Assembly: GCA_029213045.1 (NCBI GenBank) | Contig: JARGPN010000010.1 | Coordinates: 248,001-312,000, forward strand | Length of the DNA stretch: 64,000 nucleotides | Source: Alcanivoracaceae bacterium | Lineage (GTDB): Bacteria > Pseudomonadota > Gammaproteobacteria > Pseudomonadales > Alcanivoracaceae | Reading direction: 5' to 3' | In this document: one piece after another, positions 31,488 to 42,117 of the stretch | Layout of the letters: every line of letters starts with the position of its first letter | How positions within the stretch are numbered: the stretch's first letter is position 1 | Made by a program: the position numbers and the translations under genes | Notes under the pieces: generated by a model | Told to the model about the DNA's origin: nothing | The model's database searches: none | Seen by the model: only the letters and a program-made list of their open reading frames with translations

Positions 31488-32600
31488 TCAACTGCGGACG
31501 ATAACGCCTTGCGCTTCGTCATCTCGCATTCTTTTCACTTTGGCACGCACCATTCTTTCCAGCTCTTCGACTAAGTCTTCGCGCTGTATATGGTGACTTT
31601 TCTCGCCATCGACATAAGAAAGGTTATTCGGTGTAGCGCCTGTTAATCCGATGTCTGCCTCGCGGGCTTCGCCCGGGCCGTTTACCAAGCACCCAATAAC
31701 AGCCAAATCGACAGATTCATTAATATCTTCTAGCCGCGCTTCCAATTCATTCACGGTTGAAATCACGTCAAAGTTTTGGCGCGAGCAGCTTGGACACGCA
31801 ATTATATTGACGCCTTTCTTGCGTAGCCCAAGGCTTTTCAAAATATCAAAACCCACTTTCACTTCTTCGACCGGGTCAGCCGCAAGCGAAATTCGAATAG
31901 TATCGCCAATGCCTTCCATCAACAGCTGACCGAGCGCCACGGCAGATTTCACTGTGCCAGAGCGGAATGTGCCGGCCTCCGTGACACCAAGATGCAACGG
32001 CTGCTCAATTTGCTGGGAAAGTTTTCTGTACGCACCCAACGTCATAAAAACGTTAGACGCTTTTACACTAACTTTAAATTCTTGGAAGTCGTGCTTATCT
32101 AGCAAGTCCACATGACGAAGTGCGGATTCAACGAGTGCATCACTGGTGGGTTCTCCATATTTGCGTTGCAGCTCTTTTTCTAAAGAGCCCGCATTCACAC
32201 CTATACGGATCGGCACATTGTTGTGCCGCGCGGCGGCGATCACTTCGCGCACTCGATCGTCACGCCCGATATTTCCTGGATTAATCCGCAAACAATCAGC
32301 TACGTCGGCGACCGCCAACGCAATTTTGTAGTCATAGTGAATATCTGCAACCAGCGGCACTTCAACGCGCTTGCGAATTTTCCTAAAAGCTTCAGCCGCT
32401 TCCATTGTCGGCACGGAGACACGAACAATATCCACACCCGCGCCGCGTGCGCGCTGAATCTGCGCAACGGTTGCATCAACGTCACAGGTTTCGGTGTTTG
32501 TCATGGTTTGCACTGTGATCGGCGCATCGCCACCCACAGGCACATGACCCACTTTAATCTGCCGGGTTTTCCTGCGCTTAATATCAACTTCTTGATGCAT
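31488..32600 (-). CDS. ispG: 4-hydroxy-3-methylbut-2-enyl-diphosphate synthase (flavodoxin)
   Basis: IspG (GcpE) makes HMBPP from MEcPP in the MEP isoprenoid pathway using a [4Fe-4S] cluster. The 370-residue protein has the TIM barrel and the C-terminal cluster ligands Cys269 and Cys272 (CPSCSR) and Cys304 (GCLVNGPGE, with Glu311). It depends on iron-sulfur supply, plausibly from the SUF operon nearby. It follows rodZ by 15 bp and precedes hisS by 22 bp. Confidence 0.97.
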   Translation of the reverse strand: MHQEVDIKRRKTRQIKVGHVPVGGDAPITVQTMTNTETCDVDATVAQIQRARGAGVDIVRVSVPTMEAAEAFRKIRKRVEVPLVADIHYDYKIALAVADVADCLRINPGNIGRDDRVREVIAAARHNNVPIRIGVNAGSLEKELQRKYGEPTSDALVESALRHVDLLDKHDFQEFKVSVKASNVFMTLGAYRKLSQQIEQPLHLGVTEAGTFRSGTVKSAVALGQLLMEGIGDTIRISLAADPVEEVKVGFDILKSLGLRKKGVNIIACPSCSRQNFDVISTVNELEARLEDINESVDLAVIGCLVNGPGEAREADIGLTGATPNNLSYVDGEKSHHIQREDLVEELERMVRAKVKRMRDDEAQGVIVRS

Positions 32601-32615
32601 AACTAACCCGATACG

Positions 32616-33446
32616 TCAGGGTGTGCGAACCACAACAACCCGCCCGGGCGTTGCAGCAGGCACAGGAATAGTCTGGTCGTTCATCTGAATTTGTTCGACG
32701 GCAGCCGCGTTGCCTAGCGTGATGCGAAAAGGCGCCTCGCCCTCCAAAATCAAGCGTCCGCCTGCATTGCGCTGCCCAGTATAGATATCGGCACCGGTCG
32801 AATCAGACACTTTAATCCAGCAAACGTCGACGAAACTCACCTGCAATCTGTCTTGTGCAGGCGGCGTAATGTCTTCTTCAGGTTCGCGCGCAATAATTCG
32901 CTCTGGCGATGCATCCGTAGAAAGATCGGCAGCGCCATCATCAATCACGCCCCCCTCATCCAAGTCGCCTTCTGAAACAGACTGCACCGCCTCGATGTCT
33001 TCGGGGGCGTCGATGGTCTGCTCCTGCTCGACTTGCTCTTGCTCGCCAGCCACTTCGCCGTTCGTACCCGTACTCGCAAAAAACGCGACAACAACAACCA
33101 ACACTAATGCAGCGCTAGCCCAGATCATCCAGGGCTTTAAAGGTTGAGAGTCCGAGGTGGAGTCGACTTCTGCCGCACTACTTTCCGTTTCACGGGAAGG
33201 CTCTTCGGCTCGCATTTGCGAGTATAAATTTGCAATATCATCGGCGGGCAAACCAACCAACTTCGCGTAATTACGCATGTAACCTTTGATAAACGCAGAG
33301 CCCGGTAGACGCTCGTAGTCGTCTGACTCAAGCGCTTTAACATAGCTCGTAGAAAGTCGCAGGCGCTCACCGACTTCTCTCTCACTAAGTCCTGACTGCT
33401 CTCGCGCTGCCTTTAGACGCTGGCCTGGAAGCAATGAATGATTCAT
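32616..33446 (-). CDS. rodZ: RodZ-like helix-turn-helix membrane protein
   Basis: RodZ links the MreB cytoskeleton to the membrane and supports rod shape. The 276-residue protein has an N-terminal HTH_25 domain (~8-75), a Ser/Glu-rich linker and one membrane helix (~106-126). An acidic periplasmic linker leads to a C-terminal DUF4115 beta-domain (~195-276: VSFVDVCWIKVSDSTGADIY). The ATG at 33446 overlaps the pilF stop by four bases and has AAAGGAG upstream; an earlier in-frame start is rejected. Confidence 0.9.
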   Translation of the reverse strand: MNHSLLPGQRLKAAREQSGLSEREVGERLRLSTSYVKALESDDYERLPGSAFIKGYMRNYAKLVGLPADDIANLYSQMRAEEPSRETESSAAEVDSTSDSQPLKPWMIWASAALVLVVVVAFFASTGTNGEVAGEQEQVEQEQTIDAPEDIEAVQSVSEGDLDEGGVIDDGAADLSTDASPERIIAREPEEDITPPAQDRLQVSFVDVCWIKVSDSTGADIYTGQRNAGGRLILEGEAPFRITLGNAAAVEQIQMNDQTIPVPAATPGRVVVVRTP

Positions 33447-34204
33447 TTCGATGCTCCTTTCCACTTCGTCCAAGCCCGAAACTCAGGAGAATTTGGATAT
33501 AGCTTTTGCAGCGCAAGCTCATAGCTTGAAATACGATCATTCTGTTTTGTATCCGCGGCAATGCGAATACCGAGCCATAATGCTTCCGCCGATTGCGCTT
33601 TCGTTCTGCTGATATACGACGAGTAATACTTATCCGCTAACGAAACGTCACCTTCGTTATAATAAAGCTTGGCCAATTCCAATAACGGCGCGGTTAAATT
33701 CGGCGCCAAGCGCAACGCTTTATTAAAAGCCTCTTTTGCTTCCGTGGGTTTCTTAAGTTCAACATACGTGCGGCCGATATTTTCTAATGCCTGTCCACGA
33801 CCGCCATAGGATTGATTATTCGCGGCATCATAAAATTGCTTGAGGGCATCTTCATAACGTTTTTGCCCGAACAGAAGCACACCATAGTTATTGTGCGCCG
33901 GTGCAAAGTGCTTATCCGCCGAGATGGCTTTTTTGTAATGCCGCTCTTCATTTTCGACATCCCCTTCATACTGATACAACAACGCCATGGCATTTTGCGC
34001 TTCAGGACTTTTGTCGTTCAATACGAGCGCACGAGACAAGTGCTCCCGCGCGGCCCCAGGGTTTTTCACCTTCATATACTCCAATCCGGCGGCCACTCGC
34101 GCATCCACCGCTTTCTGCGTGTCTATTTTCTTTTTCGGCACGGCTACACAAGCAACCAAGAAAAAAGGCAGGAGAACAAGGCACGCTCTTCTAATTTTTA
34201 TCAT
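33443..34204 (-). CDS. pilF: Type IV pilus biogenesis lipoprotein PilF/PilW
   Basis: PilF/PilW is the outer-membrane pilotin that positions the PilQ secretin. The 253-residue protein has a lipobox FLVAC with Cys19 and several TPR repeats (~35-230: [20 protein letters not shown] and following). It overlaps rlmN upstream and rodZ downstream by four bases each. No other pilus genes are in the window, which is normal for this conserved locus. Confidence 0.92.
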   Translation of the reverse strand: MIKIRRACLVLLPFFLVACVAVPKKKIDTQKAVDARVAAGLEYMKVKNPGAAREHLSRALVLNDKSPEAQNAMALLYQYEGDVENEERHYKKAISADKHFAPAHNNYGVLLFGQKRYEDALKQFYDAANNQSYGGRGQALENIGRTYVELKKPTEAKEAFNKALRLAPNLTAPLLELAKLYYNEGDVSLADKYYSSYISRTKAQSAEALWLGIRIAADTKQNDRISSYELALQKLYPNSPEFRAWTKWKGASK

Positions 34205-35346
34205 ACTTCTGCAGCCGTCCTGTCGTTGTCGTCAGAATCGCGTAAAAATACTTCCTTGCGCCATCGTTCGCTGCGACGAGTACGATCCACGACGTCGCCA
34301 ACCAGTTGCCCACAGGCAGCGTCGATATCGTCGCCACGCGTTGTCCGTATGGTGGTGAGCAAACCATTGTCATTGAGGTGCTTATGAAACGCTAAAATAT
34401 CATTGCGCTCCGAACGCTCGTAACCTGCATGCGGGAACGGATTAAAAGGAATTAAGTTTACCTTTACCGGCAAATTGCGCATCAGCTTCACCAGCTGCCG
34501 CGCATGCTCAGGCTTATCATTAATACCTTTTAGCATGACGTATTCCATCGTAATGCTTTTGTGCTTATGTGGGATTTTTTCGCTATAGCGTTTGCACGCT
34601 GCCAGCAAGTCCGCCAGCGGATACTTCCTATTCAGAGGGACCAGCTGATTACGCAATTCATCGTTTGGCGCATGTAACGAAATTGCCAATGATACGTCTA
34701 GCTCATCACTAAGCTTATCAATCATCGGCACAACACCAGACGTGCTAAGCGTGATGCGCTTTTTAGAAATGCCGTAAGCCAAATCTTCTTTCATGAGCTT
34801 CATGGCACGGACCACGTTGACGAAGTTCAACAGTGGCTCACCCATACCCATCATCACAACGTTAGTGATGGGGTGCTGCCCAAGATTAGTGCGAGGTCCG
34901 AACGAACGACTCGCCAACCACACTTGGCCAATAATCTCGGCGCTACTTAAATCTCGTTGAAACCCTTGCTTGCCCGTGGAACAAAAACTGCAATCCACTG
35001 AGCAGCCAACTTGTGACGACACACAAAGAGTGCCGCGACGCCCATCAGGGATGAAAACAGTTTCAACCGCCCCGCCGCCATCAACTTTAAACACCCACTT
35101 GCGGGTACCGTCGCGAGAAATCCCCTCATGGAGGATTTCCGGCGGACGGATTTCAGCGACCTGACGCAACTTTTCACGCAGGGCCTTGCCCACGTCAGTC
35201 ATGAGCTCGAAATCGTCAACCTGATGGATATAGATCCACTTGAGCATTTGGTGCGCACGGTACTTCTTCTCTCCAAGAGAGAGGAAGAATGCCTCCATTT
35301 CCTCACGGGTCTTACCCAGCAGATTGGTCTTTTCGGCCTCAGTCAC
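34201..35346 (-). CDS. rlmN: 23S rRNA (A2503-C2)/tRNA (A37-C2) methyltransferase
   Basis: RlmN is a radical-SAM enzyme that methylates A2503 of 23S rRNA and A37 of some tRNAs. The 381-residue protein has the cluster motif C-x3-C-x2-C at Cys115, Cys119 and Cys122 ([16 protein letters not shown]). The [10 protein letters not shown] segment and a C-terminal DIDAACGQL with the methyl-accepting cysteine are also present. Translation starts with GTG at 35346, with AAGGAAG about nine bases upstream. It follows ndk. Confidence 0.95.
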   Translation of the reverse strand: MTEAEKTNLLGKTREEMEAFFLSLGEKKYRAHQMLKWIYIHQVDDFELMTDVGKALREKLRQVAEIRPPEILHEGISRDGTRKWVFKVDGGGAVETVFIPDGRRGTLCVSSQVGCSVDCSFCSTGKQGFQRDLSSAEIIGQVWLASRSFGPRTNLGQHPITNVVMMGMGEPLLNFVNVVRAMKLMKEDLAYGISKKRITLSTSGVVPMIDKLSDELDVSLAISLHAPNDELRNQLVPLNRKYPLADLLAACKRYSEKIPHKHKSITMEYVMLKGINDKPEHARQLVKLMRNLPVKVNLIPFNPFPHAGYERSERNDILAFHKHLNDNGLLTTIRTTRGDDIDAACGQLVGDVVDRTRRSERWRKEVFLRDSDDNDRTAAEV

Positions 35347-35389
35347 GGGGTCGCCTTCCTTATATATAGATAACTACTAGGCTAATTGC

Positions 35390-35821
35390 TTAGCGCAGAC
35401 GTGGGCAAACTTCATTTGCCTCGAAGAAATACGCAACTTCGCGTGCCGCTGATTCGACTGAATCAGAGCCATGAACAGCGTTTTCATCGATGGTTTGAGC
35501 GAAATCAGCGCGAATAGTGCCCGCTTCAGCATCTTTAGGGTTGGTTGCGCCCATCAGATCACGGTTTTTAGCCACGGCATCTTCGCCTTCAAGCACTTGC
35601 ACAACTACTGGACCAGAGGTCATGAATGACACTAAGTCCTTGAAAAATGGGCGCTCACGGTGTTCTGCGTAGAAACCGCCGGCCTTCTCGTCGTCTAGCT
35701 GCATCATTTTCATGGCCACCACTTTCAAACCTGCTTTCTCGAAGCGGCTCACGATTTCACCAATTACGTTTTTGCCTACTGCATCGGGTTTGATGATGGA
35801 CAAAGTGCGCTCAACAGCCAT
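35390..35821 (-). CDS. ndk: Nucleoside-diphosphate kinase
   Basis: Ndk equilibrates nucleoside tri- and diphosphates through a phosphohistidine. The 143-residue protein has the exact family length, begins [17 protein letters not shown] and contains the catalytic histidine in ENAVHGSDS. The ATG at 35821 is chosen because longer readings would add 46 non-conserved residues. It heads the rlmN-der block and is divergent from sufB. Confidence 0.97.
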   Translation of the reverse strand: MAVERTLSIIKPDAVGKNVIGEIVSRFEKAGLKVVAMKMMQLDDEKAGGFYAEHRERPFFKDLVSFMTSGPVVVQVLEGEDAVAKNRDLMGATNPKDAEAGTIRADFAQTIDENAVHGSDSVESAAREVAYFFEANEVCPRLR

Positions 35822-36002
35822 TAGAAGTCTCTCCAGTAATAAAAAATAGCCTCCCCCAACACGGGGGCCTGATCTGAACCGGCGGATTATACGCATCTGA
35901 CGGGTCAATTTACACCTTACTTCGGGGGACAACGCTCGATATAAGTAAGCACACACCAACCTTCTCCGCCAGTCGCGGCTTTCCCCGCCGCCCCGCTTTG
36001 CA

Positions 36003-36008
36003 TATAAT
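36003..36008 (+). promoter_or_regulatory. Candidate -10 element of the suf operon
   Basis: A perfect TATAAT lies about 80 bp upstream of the sufB ATG, between the divergent ndk and sufB genes. No good -35 is present at 16-18 bp (the region is CTTTCCCC-like), which suggests a weak or activator-dependent promoter. An IscR site was not recognised. Confidence 0.4.
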
Positions 36009-36086
36009 ACCCGACCGTTTTACTCTGGTATTCCGCCCAACCGCATTAGCGGCGACCGGCGACCCACTGATTACACTGAGGCATCC

Positions 36087-37529
36087 ATGAGCAATCAGGC
36101 CGAACTCGACAAACTGGTCCGCTCCGAATACTCCGCCGGCTTTACTACGTCAGTGGAATCGGACACGTTGGCACCAGGTCTGAGCGAAGATGTGATTCGT
36201 TTTATCTCTAATAAGAAGAACGAGCCACAATGGATGCTGGATTGGCGTTTGCAGGCCTACGAAAAATGGCAAACCATGACGTCGCCATCATGGGCGCACA
36301 TTCATCACCCGCCTATTGATTTCAATGAAGTCTCTTATTATTCGGCGCCACGCAGCATGGCGGACAAACCGAAGAGCCTAGATGAAATCGATCCGGAGCT
36401 ATTAAGAACCTACGAAAAACTTGGCATTCCTCTGCATGAGCAAGAAATGCTTGCGGGCGTTGCGGTGGATGCGGTATTCGATTCTGTTTCTGTCGCCACA
36501 ACATTTCGGGGAAAACTGAAAGAAGCCGGCGTTATTTTTTGCTCCATTTCAGAAGCCGTGCATGAATACCCAGAATTAATTAAGAAATATATCGGCTCTG
36601 TTGTTCCCCAAGGCGACAACTACTATGCCGCACTGAACTCCGCCGTTTTTTCCGATGGTTCATTTGTCTATATTCCGAAGGGCGTTCGCTGCCCAATGGA
36701 ACTGTCCACGTATTTTCGAATTAATGAAGCGAAGACAGGGCAATTCGAACGTACGTTAATCATCGCCGACGAAGGCAGCCACGTGAGCTACCTTGAAGGC
36801 TGCACCGCGCCAATGCGAGACGAAAACCAATTACACGCTGCGGTCGTTGAATTGGTGGCCATGCCCGGCGCAAACATTAAGTATTCCACCGTGCAAAACT
36901 GGTACCCCGGCGACGAAAACGGCAAAGGTGGCATTTATAACTTCGTTACCAAACGCGGCGTGTGCCACGACAACGCTAAGATCTCTTGGACACAAGTTGA
37001 AACTGGCTCTGCCATCACGTGGAAATACCCCAGCGTTATTTTGCGCGGCGATAACAGCATTGGCGAATTCTATTCCGTTGCTCTAACACGCAACATGCAA
37101 CAGGCCGACACCGGCACAAAAATGATTCACCTCGGCAAAAACACCAAGAGCACTATTATTTCCAAAGGAATTTCCGCGGGCCGCAGCCAAAATGCGTACC
37201 GTGGCCTTGTGCGGATCAGTCCGCGCGCTGAAAACGCTCGTAACTTCACCCAGTGCGATTCATTGCTGCTGGGCGATCAATGCGGCGCACACACCTTTCC
37301 TTATATCGAAAGCCGCAACCCGACGGCCACACTTGAGCACGAAGCCACCACATCTAAAGTGAGCGACGATCAATTGTTCCTGTGTCGTCAGCGCGGAATT
37401 GAAACAGAAAAGGCCGTTTCCATGATCGTGAATGGCTTTTGCAAAGAAGTATTTAAGGAGTTGCCCATGGAATTTGCTGTGGAAGCAGGCAAACTCCTCG
37501 AAGTCAGCCTTGAAGGCTCGGTCGGCTAA
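36087..37529 (+). CDS. sufB: Fe-S cluster assembly scaffold SufB
   Basis: SufB is the scaffold subunit of the SufBC2D complex that builds iron-sulfur clusters. The 480-residue protein carries the conserved [20 protein letters not shown] and the [18 protein letters not shown]-terminus of the family. It is the first gene of sufB-sufC-sufD-sufS-sufA-sufT-sufE, all tightly spaced on the plus strand. TGAGG precedes the ATG. Confidence 0.96.
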   Translation: MSNQAELDKLVRSEYSAGFTTSVESDTLAPGLSEDVIRFISNKKNEPQWMLDWRLQAYEKWQTMTSPSWAHIHHPPIDFNEVSYYSAPRSMADKPKSLDEIDPELLRTYEKLGIPLHEQEMLAGVAVDAVFDSVSVATTFRGKLKEAGVIFCSISEAVHEYPELIKKYIGSVVPQGDNYYAALNSAVFSDGSFVYIPKGVRCPMELSTYFRINEAKTGQFERTLIIADEGSHVSYLEGCTAPMRDENQLHAAVVELVAMPGANIKYSTVQNWYPGDENGKGGIYNFVTKRGVCHDNAKISWTQVETGSAITWKYPSVILRGDNSIGEFYSVALTRNMQQADTGTKMIHLGKNTKSTIISKGISAGRSQNAYRGLVRISPRAENARNFTQCDSLLLGDQCGAHTFPYIESRNPTATLEHEATTSKVSDDQLFLCRQRGIETEKAVSMIVNGFCKEVFKELPMEFAVEAGKLLEVSLEGSVG

Positions 37530-37554
37530 TCTGTTCCCATACGAGACACTATTC

Positions 37555-38304
37555 ATGTTGGAAGTTAAAAATCTGCACGCCAGTGTGGCCGGAAAAGAAA
37601 TTCTGAAAGGGTTGTCACTTACCGTTAACGCCGGTGAAGTGCACGCCATTATGGGCCCGAATGGTTCAGGTAAAAGCACCCTAAGCAATGTACTTGCTGG
37701 CCGTGATGGCTACGAGATCATTTCAGGCGACGTCTTGTTCGAAGGCAAGCCGGTTGCCGATATGGCGCCAGAAGAACGCGCCCGCGCGGGCATTTTTCTA
37801 GCGTTTCAGTATCCGGTGGAAATCCCCGGTGTGTCGAATATGGAATTCCTCAAAGCGTCGCTAGAAGAAATTTATAAAGCCCAGGGCAAAGAGCCGCTCG
37901 ACGCAGTGACCTTGCTACGCAAAGCACGCGAGGCCTGCCAGCAAGTTAACTTAGACCAGCAATTTTTAAAGCGTGGCGTTAACGAAGGCTTTTCCGGCGG
38001 CGAGAAGAAGCGCAACGAAATCATGCAAATGCTGCTACTAGAACCCAAGCTGGCGCTGCTCGATGAAACCGATTCAGGCCTCGATATCGATGCTCTCCAA
38101 GTGGTGGCCAAAGGCGTTAACTCTCTGCGCCGCCCCGATCGCGGCATAGTGTTAGTCACCCATTATCAACGGTTGCTGGATTACATCGTTCCTGATTTCG
38201 TGCACGTTCTCGCTGGCGGCCGAATTATTAAATCAGGCGGTAAAGAGTTAGCCCTAGAGCTAGAAGAAAAAGGCTACGGCTGGCTGGAGGGCCACGGCGC
38301 ATGA
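37555..38304 (+). CDS. sufC: Fe-S assembly ATPase SufC
   Basis: SufC is the ABC-type ATPase of the SufBC2D scaffold. The 249-residue protein has Walker A GPNGSGKST, the ABC signature FSGGEKKRNE and Walker B LALLDETDSGLD. The ATG at 37555 gives the usual N-terminus MLEVKNLHASV; an earlier in-frame ATG overlaps sufB and is rejected. It overlaps sufD by four bases (ATGA). Confidence 0.97.
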   Translation: MLEVKNLHASVAGKEILKGLSLTVNAGEVHAIMGPNGSGKSTLSNVLAGRDGYEIISGDVLFEGKPVADMAPEERARAGIFLAFQYPVEIPGVSNMEFLKASLEEIYKAQGKEPLDAVTLLRKAREACQQVNLDQQFLKRGVNEGFSGGEKKRNEIMQMLLLEPKLALLDETDSGLDIDALQVVAKGVNSLRRPDRGIVLVTHYQRLLDYIVPDFVHVLAGGRIIKSGGKELALELEEKGYGWLEGHGA

Positions 38305-39527
38305 CGCTGACGGAATCCCTTAAAGCCCAAGCCCTCGAAGGCGCCACTGCATACCAACAACGTAACGACACATTAAGTTCGTTACGCGATGCTGGTCGTG
38401 ACGCGCTAGAAAACCTGCCGTTCCCCGATAAAAAATCTGAGCGCTGGAAATATACCTCGTTAATCAAACTTCAGGACGGCCATTTAGCAAAGCAGGCGCA
38501 TAAAACATCCGAGCTTTCCACGGCTGATGTGCCTGACTTTGGGGGCGCCCAACTGGTCATTACCAACGGGGCGCTACCTGCAACACTACCCAAAATTGAC
38601 GGCGTTATTTTCTCAACCTTAAGCGCAGATAATCCATCGGCCGCGAAAGAATTAACGCCGTTCTCAGGATTCAATGCCGCCACACTACAAGATGGCCTGA
38701 ACATTCATGTCGCCAAAGGCGCACAGGTTAAGCAGGCACTGCATATTATTTATGTTGGCGAAAGCGATACGCCCGCCAGCGCGGCCACTCGCGTTAACGT
38801 GACGCTTGACGAAAACAGCGCTTTCACACTGATTGAGCACTACGCGGGCACAGGCCCGGCACTCACCAGTGCGATCACGCGCATTCACGTTGGCGGCAAT
38901 GCTGAGCTGACACATTATCGTTTGCAGAGTGAAAGCGCTGAGACATTGCACATCAGTGAGCTCGACATCCAACAACAACGTGATAGCCGCGTACGTAGTT
39001 ACCAGTTAATGAAGGGAAACGTGCTGCGCCGTAATGATGTGCGCGTATGGATGAACGAACCCGGCGCAGACTTAGTCATTCGCGCAGTATTTTTAGCGCG
39101 TGATAGTAGTCACGTTGATAACAATGTCTGCATTGAACACGCTTCACCGCATTGCACATCAGATCAAATATTCAAAGGCATTGCCGGCGAAACAGGCAAA
39201 GCCGTATTTAATGGCCGCATTCATATTCACCCTGGCGCTAAGGGTACGGATGCACAGCTCAGCAATAAAAATCTATTGCTCGCCAACACGGCAGAAATAG
39301 ATAGCAAGCCAGAACTGGAAATTTACAACGACGACGTAAAGTGCGGGCATGGCACTACCATCGGTCAAATGGACAGCGAGCAACTTTTTTATTTGCGCTC
39401 ACGCGGCGTTGACGCCGAACAAGCCAAACGGATGCTCGGCATAGGCTTTATCAACGAGTTAATTCTGTCGCTGCCCAATGAGGCAATTGCCGAATGGGCG
39501 CGAGATTGGCTCGGCGAATCCCTGTAA
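38301..39527 (+). CDS. sufD: Fe-S cluster assembly protein SufD
   Basis: SufD pairs with SufB in the SufBC2D scaffold. The 408-residue protein has the N-terminal helical part and the beta-helix core, with the typical C-terminal stretch DDVKCGHGTTIGQMDSEQLF and the last helices FINELILSLP. It is translationally coupled to sufC and followed after 9 bp by sufS. Confidence 0.95.
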   Translation: MTLTESLKAQALEGATAYQQRNDTLSSLRDAGRDALENLPFPDKKSERWKYTSLIKLQDGHLAKQAHKTSELSTADVPDFGGAQLVITNGALPATLPKIDGVIFSTLSADNPSAAKELTPFSGFNAATLQDGLNIHVAKGAQVKQALHIIYVGESDTPASAATRVNVTLDENSAFTLIEHYAGTGPALTSAITRIHVGGNAELTHYRLQSESAETLHISELDIQQQRDSRVRSYQLMKGNVLRRNDVRVWMNEPGADLVIRAVFLARDSSHVDNNVCIEHASPHCTSDQIFKGIAGETGKAVFNGRIHIHPGAKGTDAQLSNKNLLLANTAEIDSKPELEIYNDDVKCGHGTTIGQMDSEQLFYLRSRGVDAEQAKRMLGIGFINELILSLPNEAIAEWARDWLGESL

Positions 39528-39536
39528 GGTGCCGCC

Positions 39537-40751
39537 ATGACATTTTCCGTTGACGCAATTCGCGCACAGTTTCCTATCCTTTCCACATCAGTACGCGGCA
39601 AGCCGCTGGTGTATCTCGATAATGGCGCGACTACGCAAAAGCCTGAGGTCGTTATTGACGCGTTGAGCGAGTACTACCGCACGCAAAACAGCAATGTACA
39701 CCGCGGCGCGCATTATCTCAGCGACCTGGCCACAGCTGAATTTGAAGGCGCTCGACAGATCGTTGCCGACTTCCTGAACGCGCAACGAGAAGAAATCATT
39801 TGGACGCGCGGCACCACGGAAGCGATCAATTTAGTTGCCCAATGCTACGGCCGTGAGCAGCTTCGTGAGGGCGATGAAGTGCTTATTAGCGCACTAGAAC
39901 ATCACTCGAACATCGTGCCATGGCAAATGGCGTGCGCGCGAGCAGGCGCCACGCTAAACGTTATTCCGATTCTCGACGACGGTAGTCTCGACCTCGATAG
40001 CTTTCACTCAATGCTGTCGGAGCGCACACGTATCGTCGCCATTGTTCACGCATCAAACAGTCTTGGCACGTTAAACCCCGTCGCGGACATTATTGCTGCC
40101 GCAAAAAAAGTCGGCGCGGTGACGCTGATAGACGGCGCGCAAGCGGTATCGCATCTGCCTGTCGACGTCAAAGCGCTGGACTGCGACTTTTACGCTTTCT
40201 CGGGCCATAAGGTGTTCGCGCCAACGGGTATTGGTGCTTTATATGGCCGACACGCGCTACTCGATGCCATGCCACCCTATCAAGGCGGCGGCGAAATGAT
40301 TGAAAAAGTCACGTTCGAAAGCAGTACGTGGAATGAGCTTCCGTACAAATTCGAAGCGGGCACGCCCAACATCGGCGGCGCCATTGGGCTAGGCGCGGCG
40401 CTGAAATGGCTTAGCGCGCAAGACCGCCCAGCGTTACTTGCCCATGAAAACAACCTGCTCGCCTATGCCACAGAGCGCGCTCAGGACATGACGGGCTTGC
40501 AATTGATCGGCACAGCCCCCAATAAAGTGTCTGTGCTTTCTTTCTTGCTTGAAGGCGGCCATCCCAACGACATTGGTCAACTTCTTGATCAGCAAGGCGT
40601 AGCGGTGCGCACAGGCCATCACTGCACCATGCCCTTGATGGACCGCCTCGGCATTCCCGGCACAGTGCGTGCATCGTTCTCGGTGTACAATAGTCGTAAC
40701 GACGTAGATGCGTTATTCAACGCATTGGAAAAAGTGAAAACCTTTCTATGA
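39537..40751 (+). CDS. sufS: Cysteine desulfurase SufS
   Basis: SufS is the PLP-dependent desulfurase that takes sulfur from cysteine and passes it to SufE. The 404-residue group II enzyme has Lys225 in FSGHKVFAPTG for PLP and the active-site Cys363 in RTGHHCTMP. The N-terminal YLDNGATTQKP is characteristic. The partner sufE lies three genes downstream in the same operon. Confidence 0.97.
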   Translation: MTFSVDAIRAQFPILSTSVRGKPLVYLDNGATTQKPEVVIDALSEYYRTQNSNVHRGAHYLSDLATAEFEGARQIVADFLNAQREEIIWTRGTTEAINLVAQCYGREQLREGDEVLISALEHHSNIVPWQMACARAGATLNVIPILDDGSLDLDSFHSMLSERTRIVAIVHASNSLGTLNPVADIIAAAKKVGAVTLIDGAQAVSHLPVDVKALDCDFYAFSGHKVFAPTGIGALYGRHALLDAMPPYQGGGEMIEKVTFESSTWNELPYKFEAGTPNIGGAIGLGAALKWLSAQDRPALLAHENNLLAYATERAQDMTGLQLIGTAPNKVSVLSFLLEGGHPNDIGQLLDQQGVAVRTGHHCTMPLMDRLGIPGTVRASFSVYNSRNDVDALFNALEKVKTFL

Positions 40752-40763
40752 GAGGTTATTGAT

Positions 40764-41123
40764 ATGACCGTACAAACTTACATTCCCAGCGACATCAAAG
40801 TAACGATGACGACCGCCGCTGCCAATCAGGCACGCAAAGAAATTGCCCGCAAAGGCGTCGCAGGATTACGCCTGAGTGTGCGCGAATCCGGCTGCTCTGG
40901 ATTTATGTATGTGCTCGACTATGCCGATGACAGCAACAGCGACGACAAGCACTTGGAAGTGCAAGACGGCGTCACCCTGTTTATTGACGCAAACAGCACA
41001 ACCATTCTGAACGGCACAGAAATCGACTACGTCACCGAAGGCGTAAACAGCTTTTTTAAATTCCGCAATCCAAACGCCACCGGCGAATGCGGCTGTGGCG
41101 AAAGCTTTACGGTAAATGAGTAA
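40764..41123 (+). CDS. sufA: A-type Fe-S carrier protein SufA
   Basis: A-type carriers receive clusters from the scaffold and deliver them to apoproteins. The 119-residue protein has the three conserved cysteines, one in SGCSGFMYVL and a pair in GECGCGESF. The stop codon overlaps the sufT start (TAATG). IscA and ErpA are close homologues; operon context favours the name SufA. Confidence 0.92.
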   Translation: MTVQTYIPSDIKVTMTTAAANQARKEIARKGVAGLRLSVRESGCSGFMYVLDYADDSNSDDKHLEVQDGVTLFIDANSTTILNGTEIDYVTEGVNSFFKFRNPNATGECGCGESFTVNE

Positions 41124-41665
41124 TGGCTGAACAGCGCACTGTTGTCACTTCACGCGACGTTCCCGCTCGCCTCGTGCCGGCAGGCACGCATATCATGATT
41201 CCGAAAAATTCGTTCGTGAATTTACGCCAAGCATTAGGCGGGACCTTTACCGTTACCCTTAACGGAAACATGGCGCGCATTGATGGCACTGACGCCGACG
41301 CTATCGGCCAACAACCGCTTGAGCTTTCCTTTATGCCCGGTGAGGGCGACGGCAGCGCGCGTGTGGATGATGTTTGGGCTGCGCTAAAAACAATTTATGA
41401 CCCAGAAATTCCAGTCAACATTGTCGACCTGGGTTTGGTCTACGGTTGCGACGTAATACGCCGAGACGAAAAAAATATTGTTCAAATTCGCATGACGCTC
41501 ACAGCGCCCAATTGCGGCATGGGGCCAGTGTTAGTTGGGGATGTTGAATATCGTTGCGCACTGGTTCCGAATGTTGACGCCGTCGAAGTTGCTCTACTGT
41601 TCGACCCACCTTGGTCGCGCGATATGATGAGCGAAGAAGCTCAACTCGAATTGGGAATGTTTTAA
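41123..41665 (+). CDS. sufT: Fe-S maturation protein SufT
   Basis: SufT is a MIP18/DUF59-family protein linked to maturation of Fe-S enzymes, mainly under high demand. The 180-residue protein has an N-terminal extension and the DUF59 core (~70-175) with YDPEIPVNIVDLGLVYGCDV and the cysteine in TLTAPNCGMGP. It is coupled on both sides by one-base TAATG overlaps, to sufA and sufE. Confidence 0.92.
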   Translation: MAEQRTVVTSRDVPARLVPAGTHIMIPKNSFVNLRQALGGTFTVTLNGNMARIDGTDADAIGQQPLELSFMPGEGDGSARVDDVWAALKTIYDPEIPVNIVDLGLVYGCDVIRRDEKNIVQIRMTLTAPNCGMGPVLVGDVEYRCALVPNVDAVEVALLFDPPWSRDMMSEEAQLELGMF

Positions 41666-42117
41666 TGTCCAGCGAATTTCTTTTCGAACATCCTTTCGGC
41701 ACAAAAATCACCGCAGAAGAAATCATCGACAGTCTTTCGTTCTTTGACGATTGGGAAGATCGATACCGGTACATTATCGACCTTGGAAAACAGCTCCCCG
41801 AATTTCCCGACGTTTTAAAATGCGAAGAGCTTCTTGTACGCGGCTGCCAAAGCCAAGTTTGGCTGCTGACTCGTCCCGACGGCAGCAACGACAACATGCA
41901 ACTCGCTGTAGACAGCGATGCGCTTGTTGTACGTGGTCTTGCAGCCATTATCCTCGCCGCCTACCACAATAAATCAGCCAGCCAAGTACTCGCCTTCGAC
42001 ATAGAAGGTTACTTTTCCAGCATAGATTTACTCAAGCACCTTAGTCCCACTCGCGGTAACGGAGTGCGTGCCATGGTGAAAAAAATTCGCAGCTCAGCAG
42101 AACAGTTAATTCGATAG
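41665..42117 (+). CDS. sufE: Sulfur acceptor protein SufE
   Basis: SufE takes persulfide sulfur from SufS and hands it to SufB. The 150-residue protein has the acceptor Cys61 in VRGCQSQVWL. The ATG at 41665 overlaps the sufT stop; an upstream in-frame ATG inside sufT is rejected. It is the last gene of the suf operon; no clear terminator follows. Confidence 0.95.
   Translation: MSSEFLFEHPFGTKITAEEIIDSLSFFDDWEDRYRYIIDLGKQLPEFPDVLKCEELLVRGCQSQVWLLTRPDGSNDNMQLAVDSDALVVRGLAAIILAAYHNKSASQVLAFDIEGYFSSIDLLKHLSPTRGNGVRAMVKKIRSSAEQLIR

Noticed and set aside
33812-34387. Plus-strand 191-codon open frame
   Set aside because: It is antisense to pilF and the end of rlmN, with no domain or ribosome-binding site.
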